Below are positions 53,984-64,000 of a stretch of 64,000 bases of DNA, one piece after another. Below the pieces are notes generated by a model. It searched no databases, was not told the DNA's origin, and saw only the letters and a program-made list of their open reading frames with translations. A program made the position numbers and the translations under genes. Origin of the DNA: Dolomedes plantarius (taxonomy: Eukaryota > Arthropoda > Arachnida > Araneae > Dolomedidae); the NCBI GenBank assembly GCA_907164885.2, contig OU015496.1, positions 788,638-852,637 on the forward strand. Reading direction: 5' to 3'. Position 1 is the stretch's first letter. Each line of letters begins with the position of its first letter.

Positions 53984-55396
53984 CACTCATGGACAAAAAA
54001 ATTAGCGCACCAAGAAGGAGTCGTCAAAATGAAACGAAATTTTACATACGTAATGACTACTTTGATATAAGTAAATGATAAGAAAATCAAAGAAAAAGGA
54101 TAATTTATTTCAGAGAAAAGGGCAAAAGAACGGAGGAGTTAATACTCCGTTGGAACCCCTCTAGCGCGAATGCACGATACGATACGATCGGGCATTGGGT
54201 CATACAAGTTCTATATGATGTCTTGAGACATTTCGTTCCATATTTGCTGTAACCTTGCCTCTAGTTCGTTCAAACTCTTGGGATGCCCAACTCGTCGTCC
54301 CAAATGATCCCAGATATGCTCGATTGGAGACAAATCTGGGGATCGGGCAGGCCAAGGAAGGGTAGTAACAGTGCGGAGACAGTCTTGTGACACCCTTGCC
54401 GTATGAGGCCGAGCATTGTCTTGTTGAAAAATGGCTCCTGGGAGCCGTTGCATGAGTGGCAACACATGTGGTTGCAGGATTTCATGAACGTACCGCTGGG
54501 CTATCATGGTGCCACGGAACAATGCTAGGCGTGACCGTGTATTGTAGGCAATGGCACCCCATACCATCACACCAGCTGTGGGAGCGATGTGTCGCTGTAC
54601 AGCAAAGGCAGGATTGAAGCGTTCACCACGGGCTCTCCACACACGAACACGATTACCATCACTGCTGAGATTGAATCTGGATTCGTCACTAAAGACGACC
54701 TGGTTCCATTCCGCTGCAGTCCAGTTTCCTCGTGCGCGGCAAAACTCCAAACGGAGGCGTCGATGGGTGGGCGTCAAGGGCAGCACACGTAATGGGCGCC
54801 GCGATACCAACTGTCTTTCAGCCAGGCGCCTTCGTATGGTTCGAGAAGACACAGAGGCCCCTAGTGAAGGTGCTACCTGTGCCTGGATGGCGGCCGATGA
54901 AGCAGTTGGCTGTACGTGTGCATTTCTTACGATGTGGCGGTCTTCTCGACGACTGGTCTGTCGAGGGCGTCCTGAGCCTGGTCTTCGTGTACATGACATC
55001 TCTCGGGTCCACTGGTCCCAACACCTCCTCACAACACAATCAGAGCGGCCTAATTGACGAGCTACTCGCCTAGCTGACCACCCAGCTTCCATCATCCCGA
55101 CGATTCTCCCCCTCTCAAACTGCGACAACTGCTTATATTGTCTTCGAACACGGCGTAATGGCATGTCTATCTCAGCTCTTCCTTTGCAAATGATTCAGCA
55201 CACTCATACAAGCTTTGGTTACCTGTTTTATACTCCACAGAGTACGATGTTCAACACCCTCTACCGGCTATACGTAATGCGCAATCACGCTGCATTTCTA
55301 ATCATTTGCATATCTCCCCGATATGTACCTTCATTGCGAGTTTCGTTACGATCCCGCAATTATTTCATGGTGCGCTAATTTTTTTGTCCATGAATG
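53984..55396 (-). mobile_element. Tc1-like element, nearly complete
   Basis: 1413 bp between TA sites (53982-53983, 55397-55398). The left end CACTCATGGACAAAAAAATT and the right end AATTTTTTTGTCCATGAATG are inverted repeats extended inward by AGCGCACCA. It holds one transposase gene on the minus strand. GC content is clearly higher than in its surroundings. Confidence 0.92.
54211..55164 (-). CDS. Tc1-like transposase, one premature stop near the C-terminus
   Basis: 317 codons from MPLRRVRRQYKQLSQFERGR. It cuts and pastes its own element by binding the terminal repeats. Residues 11-50 form a first helix-turn-helix, GSGRPRQTS (63-71) is the GRPR AT-hook-like linker, and residues 85-120 a second helix-turn-helix. 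Catalytic residues: Asp160 (VVFSDESRF), Asp249 (IFQQDNARPH) and Glu282 (SPDLSPIEHIW). There are 32 residues between the second Asp and the Glu, against 34 in classical Tc1. The frame stops at TAG (54211-54213) and stays open for 23 more codons (to a TAA at 54139-54141) that look like the family's normal tail (MPDRIVSCIRARG). No other stop or frameshift is present, so this is the most recently active gene in the window. Confidence 0.9.
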   Translation of the reverse strand: MPLRRVRRQYKQLSQFERGRIVGMMEAGWSARRVARQLGRSDCVVRRCWDQWTREMSCTRRPGSGRPRQTSRREDRHIVRNAHVQPTASSAAIQAQVAPSLGASVSSRTIRRRLAERQLVSRRPLRVLPLTPTHRRLRLEFCRARGNWTAAEWNQVVFSDESRFNLSSDGNRVRVWRARGERFNPAFAVQRHIAPTAGVMVWGAIAYNTRSRLALFRGTMIAQRYVHEILQPHVLPLMQRLPGAIFQQDNARPHTARVSQDCLRTVTTLPWPARSPDLSPIEHIWDHLGRRVGHPKSLNELEARLQQIWNEMSQDII

Positions 55397-55605
<209 letters not shown>

Positions 55606-56166
55606 AATATATATGTATAATATAAGTAATTCTAGTTCAGAATTTCGTTTCCTTAGCAGAATACTTTTTAATTTAAAAAAATCTAGGTTTCCACAACTTT
55701 TCTTTTCAATGAAAATCCGTAATTTTTATTAACTCCACTAACAATATTTCTTTTCTGATGACATTTCCCTTTCCAGTCTAAGAGAGCATAATTTCTCAAT
55801 CTATTTCGGGACACTGATCCTTTTTCTTTATCAATCCTGCTACATCTCTGCCTAATCACCCTGCTCTCACAGACACCCTGAGGCACTTAACACATATAGC
55901 AATTATAGGCATTTTATTTGCTGGAAACCCCTTTTCTCGCGAGATTGGACTAAGTTATCTAACCACAAAAATATTCTATGTAATCTATACGTTAATGAAA
56001 GATTTTTGGCCCTAATCGATTTTGCACTTTCGGATCTTTTCATCAGTAAATTTTGCAGATCTCTAGATTATGTAATGACAGTTATGAAAGTCATTTGATG
56101 CCTTAAGGAATGGATAAATCTGTTTTTAGTTACGTGAATTGATTCTTATCGTAAATTTGCATTGTA
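55606..56166. other. no gene or repeat recognised
   Basis: AT-rich sequence; the minus-strand frame 55683-55886 has no recognisable domain. Confidence 0.45.
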
Positions 56167-57314
56167 CACTCTATAACAAAAAATTTGACGCACCAAGAAG
56201 GAGTTGTCCGATTGAGACAAAAATGGCGGGTGTGAAGTACATGCACAGAGAAAAAGAGATTAAGTTTCAGAGCAATTGAACGATTTATCCCAGTGTTTGA
56301 TCGTTACAAAGTGAGGAAGTTCATACGGAGTTGGTCCACCTATGGCCTAGATGCCAGCTGTAATCCAGCGTGGCATAAACGGATAAAGTTCAAGGATAGT
56401 GTACCGGATGGATGGATTTCTTGCCAAATTATCTCCAACTGTTGGGCTATATCGGCAACATTCCGGGTACTTGAAATAGTCATTGCTTCATGTCCAAATG
56501 TGTTCTTTTGGGGGAAAGATCAGGCGACCTAAGTTTCCAAGGAAGTGTTCAACAATGTTGAAGACAATTCATAGCGGCACGTACCGTATCTTTCATTATC
56601 TTATTGAAAAGTTAGTCCGGGGTGACGCAACATGAACGGCAACAAAATGGACCGTAGATTGTCGTCTAGGTACGGCTGTGCTGTAAGTGTGTGAGTAATG
56701 ACAACCAAATGGGTCCGGCTATCAAAGAAATGGCACCCCAGAACCAAACACCTTGTTGTGGGCCTGTGTGGCGTGCGATAGTAAGGGCAGGATCCCCACG
56801 CTGCTCTGGACGAATCCGGGGCTGTGACAGCTGAACTAACAATCGCTCTGTCTTCCCTTTCTGTTGTAGTCCTGGGTCGAATGTTGCTGTCTTTACGCTT
56901 AAATCTTCTGTTGCTGACCCATCCCTGCCATTATATTTTAATCGCTACATCGCTTCGAGCCAGGTGTCAAGCGATTCTTCGATTTCCCAACCAACTGCTT
57001 GCAATCCGGTGATACGACCTCTTTCACACTCTGGAATATGCTCGTAATGAGCACGAATCCTTCGGCAAGGCATTGTTACAGTCGACGTAAGGTATCCGCA
57101 GTTGAAATGCAACAGAAATGTGAATCATCAGATAGAGAATCCCTCCTTATATACACCTGCTGGACGCGCAGTTCGGATGTGCCGGAGCTGCCGATATACA
57201 GTTCTTGGACACCAAATTTAATCATTGCATGTGCGGTCAAAATATCTTTACATACGAAATTTCATTACAATCCCACATCTCTTTCTTGGTGCGTCGATTT
57301 TTCGTTATAGAGTG
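56167..57314 (-). mobile_element. Tc1-like element, decayed relative
   Basis: 1148 bp between TA sites (56165-56166, 57315-57316). Ends CACTCTATAACAAAAAATTT and GATTTTTCGTTATAGAGTG, followed inward by GACGCACCAAGAA, resemble those of the intact element. The minus strand aligns with the other transposase in several places, for example ATGGCACCCCAGAACC-type sequence at 56731-56745 and TTGTGGGCCTGTGTGGCG near 56756, but frameshifts and stops are frequent. No continuous transposase frame remains. Confidence 0.75.
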
Positions 57315-57524
57315 TATGTGTGTTTTGGGGTGCAACACAAGATTTTTCTATCACAGGTTTCCATTGATATTTGGTTAGCCTGTAATACATGACGAAGGAA
57401 TTATAAATACGTTATATATTTCTATCACCCACCAATGATCTCGTATCTAAACAGCTATAAAAGTTGCGGCCTGAAACATAATTAAATAACAAAACGTGGC
57501 TGAAAAAATCGAAACGGGAAATTT

Positions 57525-57760
57525 AATGGGTAGCACGTCGGAATTCGTCCCTGAGGGTTCTCGTTTCAAAACCCAAGAAGCACTACTAAACGCTGTTCTG
57601 TCCAAGCCGATTATGGGAATGTTAAATGTGTACTTCTGCGTGGTTTGCAGTGGTGGGAACAGAGTCCAAAAGATGTCGTCCCTTTTCGTGCTCTGTAAAA
57701 TTGTGGTGGGCAGAAAGTCAGCCTATTTTCTTTCTGGTGCCCAAGAGCCGTGAGCTAAAC
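57525..57760 (+). repeat. tRNA-derived SINE-like sequence
   Basis: AATGGGTAGCACGTCGG (about 57524-57540) fits an A box region and GGGTTCTCGTTTCAAAACCC (57555-57574) a B box region. The following body is GC-richer, with no frame worth annotating. It is unlike the other two SINE-like sequences outside the boxes. Confidence 0.5.
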
Positions 57761-58229
57761 AGCCTTCGTCCTGCAGCTTCCAAAGGTTAGTTGGTTGGTT
57801 GGTTGATTTGTTCTTCTGGTGCAAGGCCCACTCTGGACCTCGCACCAGTAAAAGGTCGAAAGTGGACAAGCTGCGCCAAACACAAGACAATAGCAAAACT
57901 GTAGGGATTTTTTATCTAAAAGTGACTTACATTTAGTTTACCCGTAGTTTGGTATTGCACTCACGCCATTGTTTTGATTTTGGCAGTTGCCATATACGAT
58001 ATTTTAATACCCTTGTAATCGGGTAATCAACCGTGTTAACCTAGGATATTCGTTTTCAAATGACGTCATTACCTCTGAGGTTCTGTTGTCTGACGTCATT
58101 TGCATTCATCAAATGTTAGTGGGTTTTTTTTCCATTTGTCTATCCCCATGGCTTATTGATTAGGAGTTGCGATCAACACGTTATGTGCTTTTATACGTTA
58201 TGCGATTAATGTGTGTATATATATCTAAT
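57761..58229. other. no gene; (GGTT)n start of a possible repeat
   Basis: TTAGTTGGTTGGTTGGTTG at 57786-57804 is followed by GC-richer sequence including GCAAGGCCCACTCTGGACC. TGACGTCATT-type blocks lie at 58061 and 58091. Nothing else could be named. Confidence 0.35.
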
Positions 58230-58460
58230 GTGGGCTTGTTGCGGCCCAGTGGTACAGCGCGCTGGGTTTCGGTGCTGAGGGTGTTCGGATCGAATCCTGG
58301 AGTCGCGCCACGAAATATGCCTCCTTTTGAGTCGTCCCTTCATAGGGGGTAATGCTTTCCGCCTATATGGTGCCCCCACAATAAAATGGGCAGTAAATTT
58401 GCGGCGTACTATACGCGAATGTTTGACGACAAGTGCCTACGCATTGGAAAAATAAAATAT
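58230..58460 (+). repeat. tRNA-derived SINE
   Basis: GCGGCCCAGTGGTACAGCGC at about 58239-58258 is a good A box region, and GTTCGGATCGAATCCTGG (58284-58301) a good B box region with correct spacing. The body runs to an AAAAATAAAATA tail near 58449-58458. The clearest of the three SINE-like sequences here. Confidence 0.65.
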
Positions 58461-58843
58461 ATCCACTGTGTAGCTAGTTTGTTTGATATCACTCTCTTTC
58501 TCTGTTTTGCCGGCTGATGTAGAGCCTGTTTTGAGTGAAATATCTCGTGGGTGGCGTGTCTGAGACAGCTTTATTGTATCATGTTTAATTGCAAATATTT
58601 GCTTCTTTTTATCTGTAATTCCAAATAAAGATGTTCTATTTTTATATATACTTTTGTCTTTATATACTGCCAGTCACACTCAGCTAATTGTCACTATGTC
58701 TGACAAAAACACATACACATACATAAAATTAATAAATAAACGTAACAAAGAACGGCGGTATTAAGGTAATAAAAATAATCTGTGGCAGGTAAATTGTATA
58801 GTGGGTTTTCGATAATGATAATATATTAATAATAATTAATAAT
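58461..58843. other. no gene or repeat recognised
   Basis: AT-rich sequence without supported frames. Confidence 0.4.
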
Positions 58844-60074
58844 TGTTGTGACCTGAAACACTTAGGCGACTCTGGTTTAAAATGACGGACAGATTTATTG
58901 AACACATCATATTATAATACAGTTCTATTAATCACAACTGTTGACACTAAACATATTCATGCACTTCATTATGATTACATGAAAACATAGATAAAATGTG
59001 TTTACTTCGTCCATTATTTATATTCACGTCTACCAATCGTTATAGCCTGACTTCATTTAGATTTATCAACTAAATTTAGGCTCGTTTCTACTCCCTTAAT
59101 TTGATCATATTATATCGTATTAATTATTAACTCCGATCCCGTCATCGATATTAATTAATCTCAATGAAGCAATGATCGATATGGATATATAGTGTGAGAG
59201 AACGACACAGTAACTATTTTTCTGATACAGGATTGATGAGCAGGGGTATCTCGTCTCAATTGGGGTTATCTTGAGCACCTGGAATTGTCCATGAAACAGT
59301 CACTGAGCCGATGGTGGGCACATGTCACTCGTCTGTTGTGGAAGGGCTGTCTCGGCTATTCAGGCATCTTTTCGGTGTCGTTGATCATCAGTGGGGCTCT
59401 TCAGTGGTCTGTCGTATTCTTCGTTTAGGCTTTCCGTACAGGGGCTCTCGACATCATACTTCTAGGCATTTCGGTTGTATGGCGAACAATGCTGCAGGGC
59501 TTCTCTGTTCCAAGGCTCTATTTATTATTCGGTTTCAAACGTTATCTACTCTCATCTCGCAGCTTCCGCTGACTTGCAGATCTCTGCATCTGTGTTCGCT
59601 CGCTTATGCGTGTTTACAAGCCACCTATAAGCCTGAATTAGTGTCTCTAAAAAAAATCTAAATTATATCTTTTCCTTCTGATTTTTGGCACCTCCTTTCT
59701 CGTTGCCTCATTGGGAAAATCAATTCTTTCCCCTGCCCCTTCATTGGCCTGCGGTTTCCTAATATCTTTCTTTCTTCCAGTCCTCAGCCTGGGCGTGACC
59801 TTTTATAATTTCCTTCGTTGCCGACCATTTTCCCAAGCTCCTTCTTCACCCGTCTTAACTTGCTAACCCCGCTTTTTATGGCTACCACAAATTTTCTACA
59901 TCTTCCGAACTTCCTATCTTTTCATCTATTTTTAATGCATCCGCTCTCTTTTATATTTGTATCTGCAATTTCGTTTTCTTGCCCCTTTGCCACTTCTTAA
60001 GTTCCACTTCCGTCTTCCTTTTTCTTCTTCTACTCTCCCCTTCTTCTTTTATCTTATTTTCTGTCTCCTGCAAT
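58844..60074 (-). repeat. possible LTR or retroelement fragment with a long pyrimidine-rich tract
   Basis: Starts TGTTGTGACCTGAAACAC. On the minus strand an AATAAA lies about 50 bases before that end (near 58895) and a TATAAAAGG near 59800. From 59660 to 60070 the plus strand is strongly C+T-rich. The frame at 59311-59661 is unrecognised. No second LTR, target duplication or pol domain was found, so the call is weak. Confidence 0.25.
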
Positions 60075-60205
60075 TACGAGGGTCATTTTTTAAGTAAGAG
60101 CCGTTTTGTAATGGAGTAAGAGAAACTTTAGTTATGAACGGAAATTGTATCACAAACCAAAATATGGAAATTTTTTTCACTTTTCAACATAGTCACCATT
60201 AACAA

Positions 60206-60456
60206 TTAACCCTTTCAGGGGCAACAACCTACCCTGTTTGCACGGTGCAGATTTTTTTCTCGAGATTTTTAACCTAAAGAATCTTGAAAATTTTTCCAAT
60301 TAAATATTTCAAAATGCTTTTACTTCTTTGAACTGATGACAGATGGCAGTACTAGCCCTTTTTCTGCTCATTTAACTGGAATACATTGAATGCAAGTGAA
60401 AAAAAGACTAGATTTAGGTGTTTGCACTGTGCAAACGGTGCCCTTCAAAGGGTTAA
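60206..60456. mobile_element. piggyBac-like MITE nested in mariner
   Basis: 251 bp including TTAA at both edges. Ends TTAACCCTTTCAGGGGCAAC and GTGCCCTTCAAAGGGTTAA are inverted repeats of piggyBac type. The two internal TTTGCAC-G-GC blocks near both ends are also inverted. There is no coding frame. Confidence 0.8.
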
Positions 60457-60473
60457 ACATTTGTGAAGTCGTG

Positions 60474-60794
60474 TCACCAGCTTTTGGATCCCATCATCAA
60501 GGAACTATCCGCCTGACCGTTAAACCAGTTAGTAATAGTTTCTTTCAACATGTCATCTTTTTCCAAGCGCTTTCCGCCAAGAAATTCCTTAAGTTTCGGA
60601 AACAGATGAAAGTCTGATGGGGATAAGTCAGGGCTGTATGGTGGATGATCCAGTAATTCCCAATGAAAATTGTCCAGTTGCGTCTTTGTTCTTACCGCAA
60701 CGTGAGGCCGAGCTTTGTCGTGAAGCAGAACGACGCCGCTAGAGAGCAGTCTCCGCCGTCGATTTTGACAATTTTCATTGGGAACAATTTTCAT
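60474..60794 (-). pseudogene. C-terminal fragment of mariner transposase
   Basis: LLSSGVVLLHDKARPHVA holds the second catalytic Asp and HPPYSPDLSPSDFHLF the third, 34 residues between them, the classical mariner DD34D. FPKLKEFLGGKRLEKDDMLK is the usual following segment. The upstream Met (MKIVPNEN) belongs to duplicated sequence and not to the original gene. The N-terminal half with the first Asp and the DNA-binding region is absent. Confidence 0.8.
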
Positions 60795-60830
60795 TGGGAA
60801 TTACTGGATCATCCACCATACACTTAGGAC

Positions 60831-61773
60831 CATCAGACTTCATCGTATGCCATCGTATGACCATCGTATGCCATCGGACCATCTTCGTATGCCATTCTTC
60901 GACTTCCTGTTACCATGCCGCTTTTATGTTCTGCTACCATTTTTCCAATTAACTTACTTTTGTATCTATTAGTCCATTCTCATCTTCGACCTTTCCAATG
61001 TGGCAAAAACCGCGAGACATAATGGAGGTAGAAACACTCATGCGTATCAGGTGATCATAACAGTCATATATAAAATCTAAAGAAAACAATTTCTTATAAA
61101 ATGGTATAAAAAAGTCATATATAAAAGGTGACAAAAACAGTCAAGTATAATATTAAAATAAAGGAGATATAAACGGTCATAAAGGGTCATGAACGAAGCA
61201 GATTTCAATGGACATGGTTAATATTTATCTGACCATGGGGCATGTTACAGTCATTGTATAGTTGTTAGTTTCCATCTATATATACGTAGTAGAATATAGG
61301 TGATATTCCGCCTCTATGCTTTCGTACTATTTATTTCACTTAATGGGTCTTTTGAATATTTTCTTCTGTCCGCTTTTACGATGTCTCAAAACCCTGCGAC
61401 TGGGCATTACTGCGACATGCCGAATATTAACACCAACAATAGCAAATGAAGTGCAGAAGTAGACCTTATAATGATAATAGCGTCAAAAAAATCATAAACA
61501 TTGTTCAAATTGATAGCAATTTTTACGAATAATAATCCCCGCTTTTATCAGATTGGATGCCCTCCGGAGCATAGAAGCAGTAATGTAAGCGATGGTTTCT
61601 CAGTGGTTAATTTTAAATTTTTTCACAGTATGAGGATATAATACTACCTGTAAAATGTCCTTTGAGGGAGAATGTAGTTGTTGACATTATGAGTTTTATT
61701 AGAAAGTCCTAATCCTTTCAAAAATGAGATGAGTAGGGAGCATGTAAAGTTTCAAAATATTCATCATCACGTG
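60831..61773. other. no gene; short local repeats
   Basis: CATCGTATGCCATCGTATGA-type units repeat four to five times at 60841-60895. A-rich degenerate repeats (AACAGTCATATATAAAA) lie at 61050-61190. Confidence 0.5.
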
Positions 61774-63059
61774 TTAAGGGGATGGTGGACTTTCAAATTA
61801 CCAAAAATCGAACAAAAAATGGAATTTTCTTGGGATGTATTAATATTTTAAAAACATGTAAATATTGGAATAAAATACATTTAAAATATGTAATGAACGG
61901 TAAAATGAAAACTTGGTGGCTTTAGAAAAGTAAATATTAAAGGTAGGTGAAAAAAAATCTATATATTTAAGTTGCTAAGCCGACTTTTTGGGCAGTCCGT
62001 GAGAGACAACTACTGCATCAATTTACTTCATTTTGGTCTTAAACGAAAGATTGTAATCTGTAGATTTGTCAAATTTGGTTTTTGTAACCGCAATTTCTAT
62101 TAATGAGCGATAATTTACAATTAAAAATTGATTTCTGCGCATGCTCAGTGGAATGTTTAAATCTGTCTTTAGAAACTCACTGTTTCTGCGCATGCTCAGT
62201 GACATGTTTTAATGATAAACACGCTTATTCCGAGGAGTCTCTCTAGATCTCTCTCTGCCATTTTTATTTTTATGATAATTATGTTTGTGAAATATAAGAT
62301 TAAGCCTCATGGAAATTGTTTATTTCGCGCTGTTTAATTAGCGATAATTTACAATAAAAAAAATTGATTTCTGCGCATGCTCAGTGACCATTTTTAAATC
62401 TGGCTTTAGATACTCACTAAGCACAATGCCGCTTAAACACATTAATTTGTTTCTGCGCATTATTATGATTTTCAGCATTTCGTAATGATCTAGCCGTCTT
62501 ATTTTGACGGGTACCAACTAGTATCTTTTAAATATCTTTTTATCAAAATGAGTCATTTCCATATTTGCAAGTCTTTCAAATGCTCCTTGCGTCACAGTTT
62601 TTGACGAAATTTTATAAAATTTATAACAAAGACTCCTCTAATATATTAAAACAAAGTTACGCATCCATTTCAGGTTTCGATATCATTCAGATTATCAAAG
62701 TTTAACTTAAGTGTAGAAAAGTACCAAAAATTTCACGAAAATGCAGAGTACGAGCATAAAGATATTTCATAAAAATTAACTATTCAGCGAAAGCACAAAA
62801 TAATACATAACTCTGTTCAAAATGTATTTATAGGCAATATAAATGCAAAATTAAGTGGAGAAGCTAAAAATTAGATCTCAAGGAGCATTTTAAAAAACAT
62901 AATAAAAATTTCAATTTTTAAAATATATATTTTTTTTTAATTTATAAAATTTTATAAGGTTCTTGACATAGTTATACTTTTATGAATATATATGCAAATT
63001 TTCATATCTCTGAGGTAAAAATTTCAAAAATTGCTTTGTAATGTCCATCATCCCCTTAA
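61774..63059 (-). mobile_element. MITE family A, copy 4, with nested Helitron
   Basis: Ends TTAAGGGGATGGTGGAC and GTCCATCATCCCCTTAA. Without the nested 61958-62521 insertion it would be about 720 bp, the normal size. It is in the orientation of the copy at 1-703. Confidence 0.85.
61958..62521 (+). mobile_element. Helitron of a second family, nested in MITE A4
   Basis: 564 bp from TCTATATATTTAAGTTGC (after A) to GGGTACCAACTAG (before T). A hairpin CCGTC-TTATTTT-GACGG precedes the CTAG end. Removing it restores the family A sequence (AAAAAAA joined to TATCTTTTAAAT). Inside, TTTCTGCGCATGCTCAGTG occurs at 62132-62150, 62183-62201 and 62368-62386, with a partial fourth at 62450-62460. A unit of about 85 bp (62097-62180) is repeated at 62333-62419. 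Confidence 0.82.
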
Positions 63060-63425
63060 GAAAGTGCTTACTCGCAGAAGCAAAAATGTTGATCGACTTT
63101 CAGGATAGCAATGAACTGTATAACAAGGATCTCCTACAAATCAAAGTCAAGCATTTTGTCGGAGAAAACTGAACCCACAATGCCCAATCGCGAAACGGCA
63201 AACAATACCCGAACTTTCTGTTTTAAAGTGATCATGATTTTGATTAGATCACACCCTTTTGTACTATTTCCCAATAATTTGTTTGAAACCAGGCCGTATT
63301 GATGAAAGAAAATGCGAAACAACCTCTTATAAACTAAATTCATTAATAAGTGTACGTATCCACAGTGAAAAAGTAAATTTCCTGCAACGGGCGTTTACAG
63401 TTCTTGGACAGTTCATTCTCGGTTA
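63060..63425. other. no gene or repeat recognised
   Basis: Overlapping short frames on both strands at 63111-63343 match nothing known. Confidence 0.4.
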
Positions 63426-63930
63426 TCTATACTAATATATAAAGAGAGAGAAGATTTTGTACGTGGAGGGTAATCTTCAGAACCACTGTACCTATTTGAA
63501 AAATTCTTTCACTGTTTGAAAGGTACATTATTCCAGATGGACATAGGCTATATATTATGTATATCTAATCAGTAGAAATAAAATTAGGGGCTTAATCCTA
63601 ACAATCTCCATTGTTACCGCTACTGTCCTGTACCGCTTTTTGTGGAAGACTTCAACGATCCTTAGCGTGGTGCTATCTATACTAATATATAAAGAGAGAG
63701 GGGATTTTGTACGTGGAGGGTAATCTTCAGAACCACTGTACCTATTTGAAAAATTATTTCACTGTTTGAAAGGTACATTATTCCAGATGGACATAGGCTA
63801 TATATTATGTATATCTAATCAGTAGAAATAAAGTTAGGGGCTTAATACTAACAATCTCCATCGTTTCCGCTACTGTCTTCTACCGCTTTTTGTTACGAAG
63901 ATTTCAACGATCCTTATCGTGGTGCTATCG
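63426..63930 (+). repeat. two 250-bp tandem units with Helitron-like 5' starts
   Basis: Both units begin TCTATACTAATATATAAAGA (63426 and 63676), a start common in arthropod Helitrons, and continue with GATTTTGTACGTGGAGGGTA. The copies differ at a small number of positions. No CTAG end is seen before the window stops, so the element type is not proven. Confidence 0.6.
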
Positions 63931-64000
63931 CGGTGGGCTTCTGTTCTGACGCTAGCGGGTCGAACCTAGCCGTTCTCCGGCACGCCTTTTACTTTTAAAA

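Larger units (their letters stand above)
60077..60830 (-). mobile_element. mariner (DD34D) remnant, rearranged
   Basis: The left end CGAGGGTCATTTTTTAAGTA follows a TA and is typical of one mariner group. The minus strand carries the C-terminal part of a transposase (60474-60775). A piggyBac-like MITE is inserted at 60206-60456. At the other side an inverted duplicate of 60636-60673 (at 60784-60821) replaces the rest of the element, so the right terminus is missing. Confidence 0.75.

Noticed and set aside
54551..55073. Plus-strand frames up to 168 codons over the Tc1-like element
   Set aside because: Antisense shadows of the minus-strand transposase.
57496..57753. 85-codon plus-strand frame as a gene
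   Set aside because: It coincides with a SINE-like sequence and shows no protein family features.

Overview
This is a repeat-dominated stretch of AT-rich nuclear DNA from an animal. No host protein-coding gene, rRNA gene or ordinary tRNA gene could be supported. The mix of Tc1-like and mariner elements, Helitrons, piggyBac, Penelope-like and LINE remnants, tRNA-derived SINEs and very long (TA)n tracts points to an arthropod. The style of the Tc1, DUF4817-type and DDE_3-type transposases suggests an arachnid, probably a spider; that last step is inference from memory of such families. A run of exactly 100 N (42174-42273) is an assembly gap.

Layout. 1-11118: two copies of a ~728-bp MITE (family A), one copy of a MITE with similar ends (family B), a mariner with 41 residues between its second and third catalytic Asp and its internally deleted sister, a decayed irritans-like mariner, and a fold-back element. 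12162-22070: three copies of a pogo-like MITE (family C), a second pogo/Tigger-type MITE, a family B copy, a tRNA-derived SINE, a 16-bp hairpin and a solo LTR with a 4-bp target duplication. 22419-28222: an internally deleted piggyBac followed by three Helitrons, one of which carries a 1.86-kb TA-flanked transposon exactly inside its 5' terminus. 28968-36121: more Helitron and MITE copies and two small transposons that keep only the DNA-binding part of their transposase. 36644-48528: six more Helitrons, most in perfect head-to-tail pairs, with (TA)n tracts that have grown inside them, the gap, and a 7-unit array of ~199-bp repeats made from the 3' end of a LINE. 48780-57314: a Penelope-like element as a ~0.95-kb-armed inverted dimer between (TA)n tracts, a nearly intact Tc1-like element and a decayed relative. 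57525-64000: two more SINEs, a possible LTR, a mariner with a nested piggyBac-like MITE, a family A copy with a nested Helitron, and a tandem pair of Helitron-like 5' ends.

Nothing here works as a pathway. The window is a record of successive insertions, and several nestings let target sites and element ends be read directly because the empty site can be rebuilt. The most nearly intact coding sequence is the Tc1-like transposase (54211-55164, minus), which has all three catalytic residues but a premature TAG about 23 codons before the family-like end. The most unusual structures are the A and B MITE families with their shared TTAAGGGGA ends, the TA-flanked element with nine subterminal 15-bp motifs, the LINE-derived tandem array and the inverted Penelope-like dimer.
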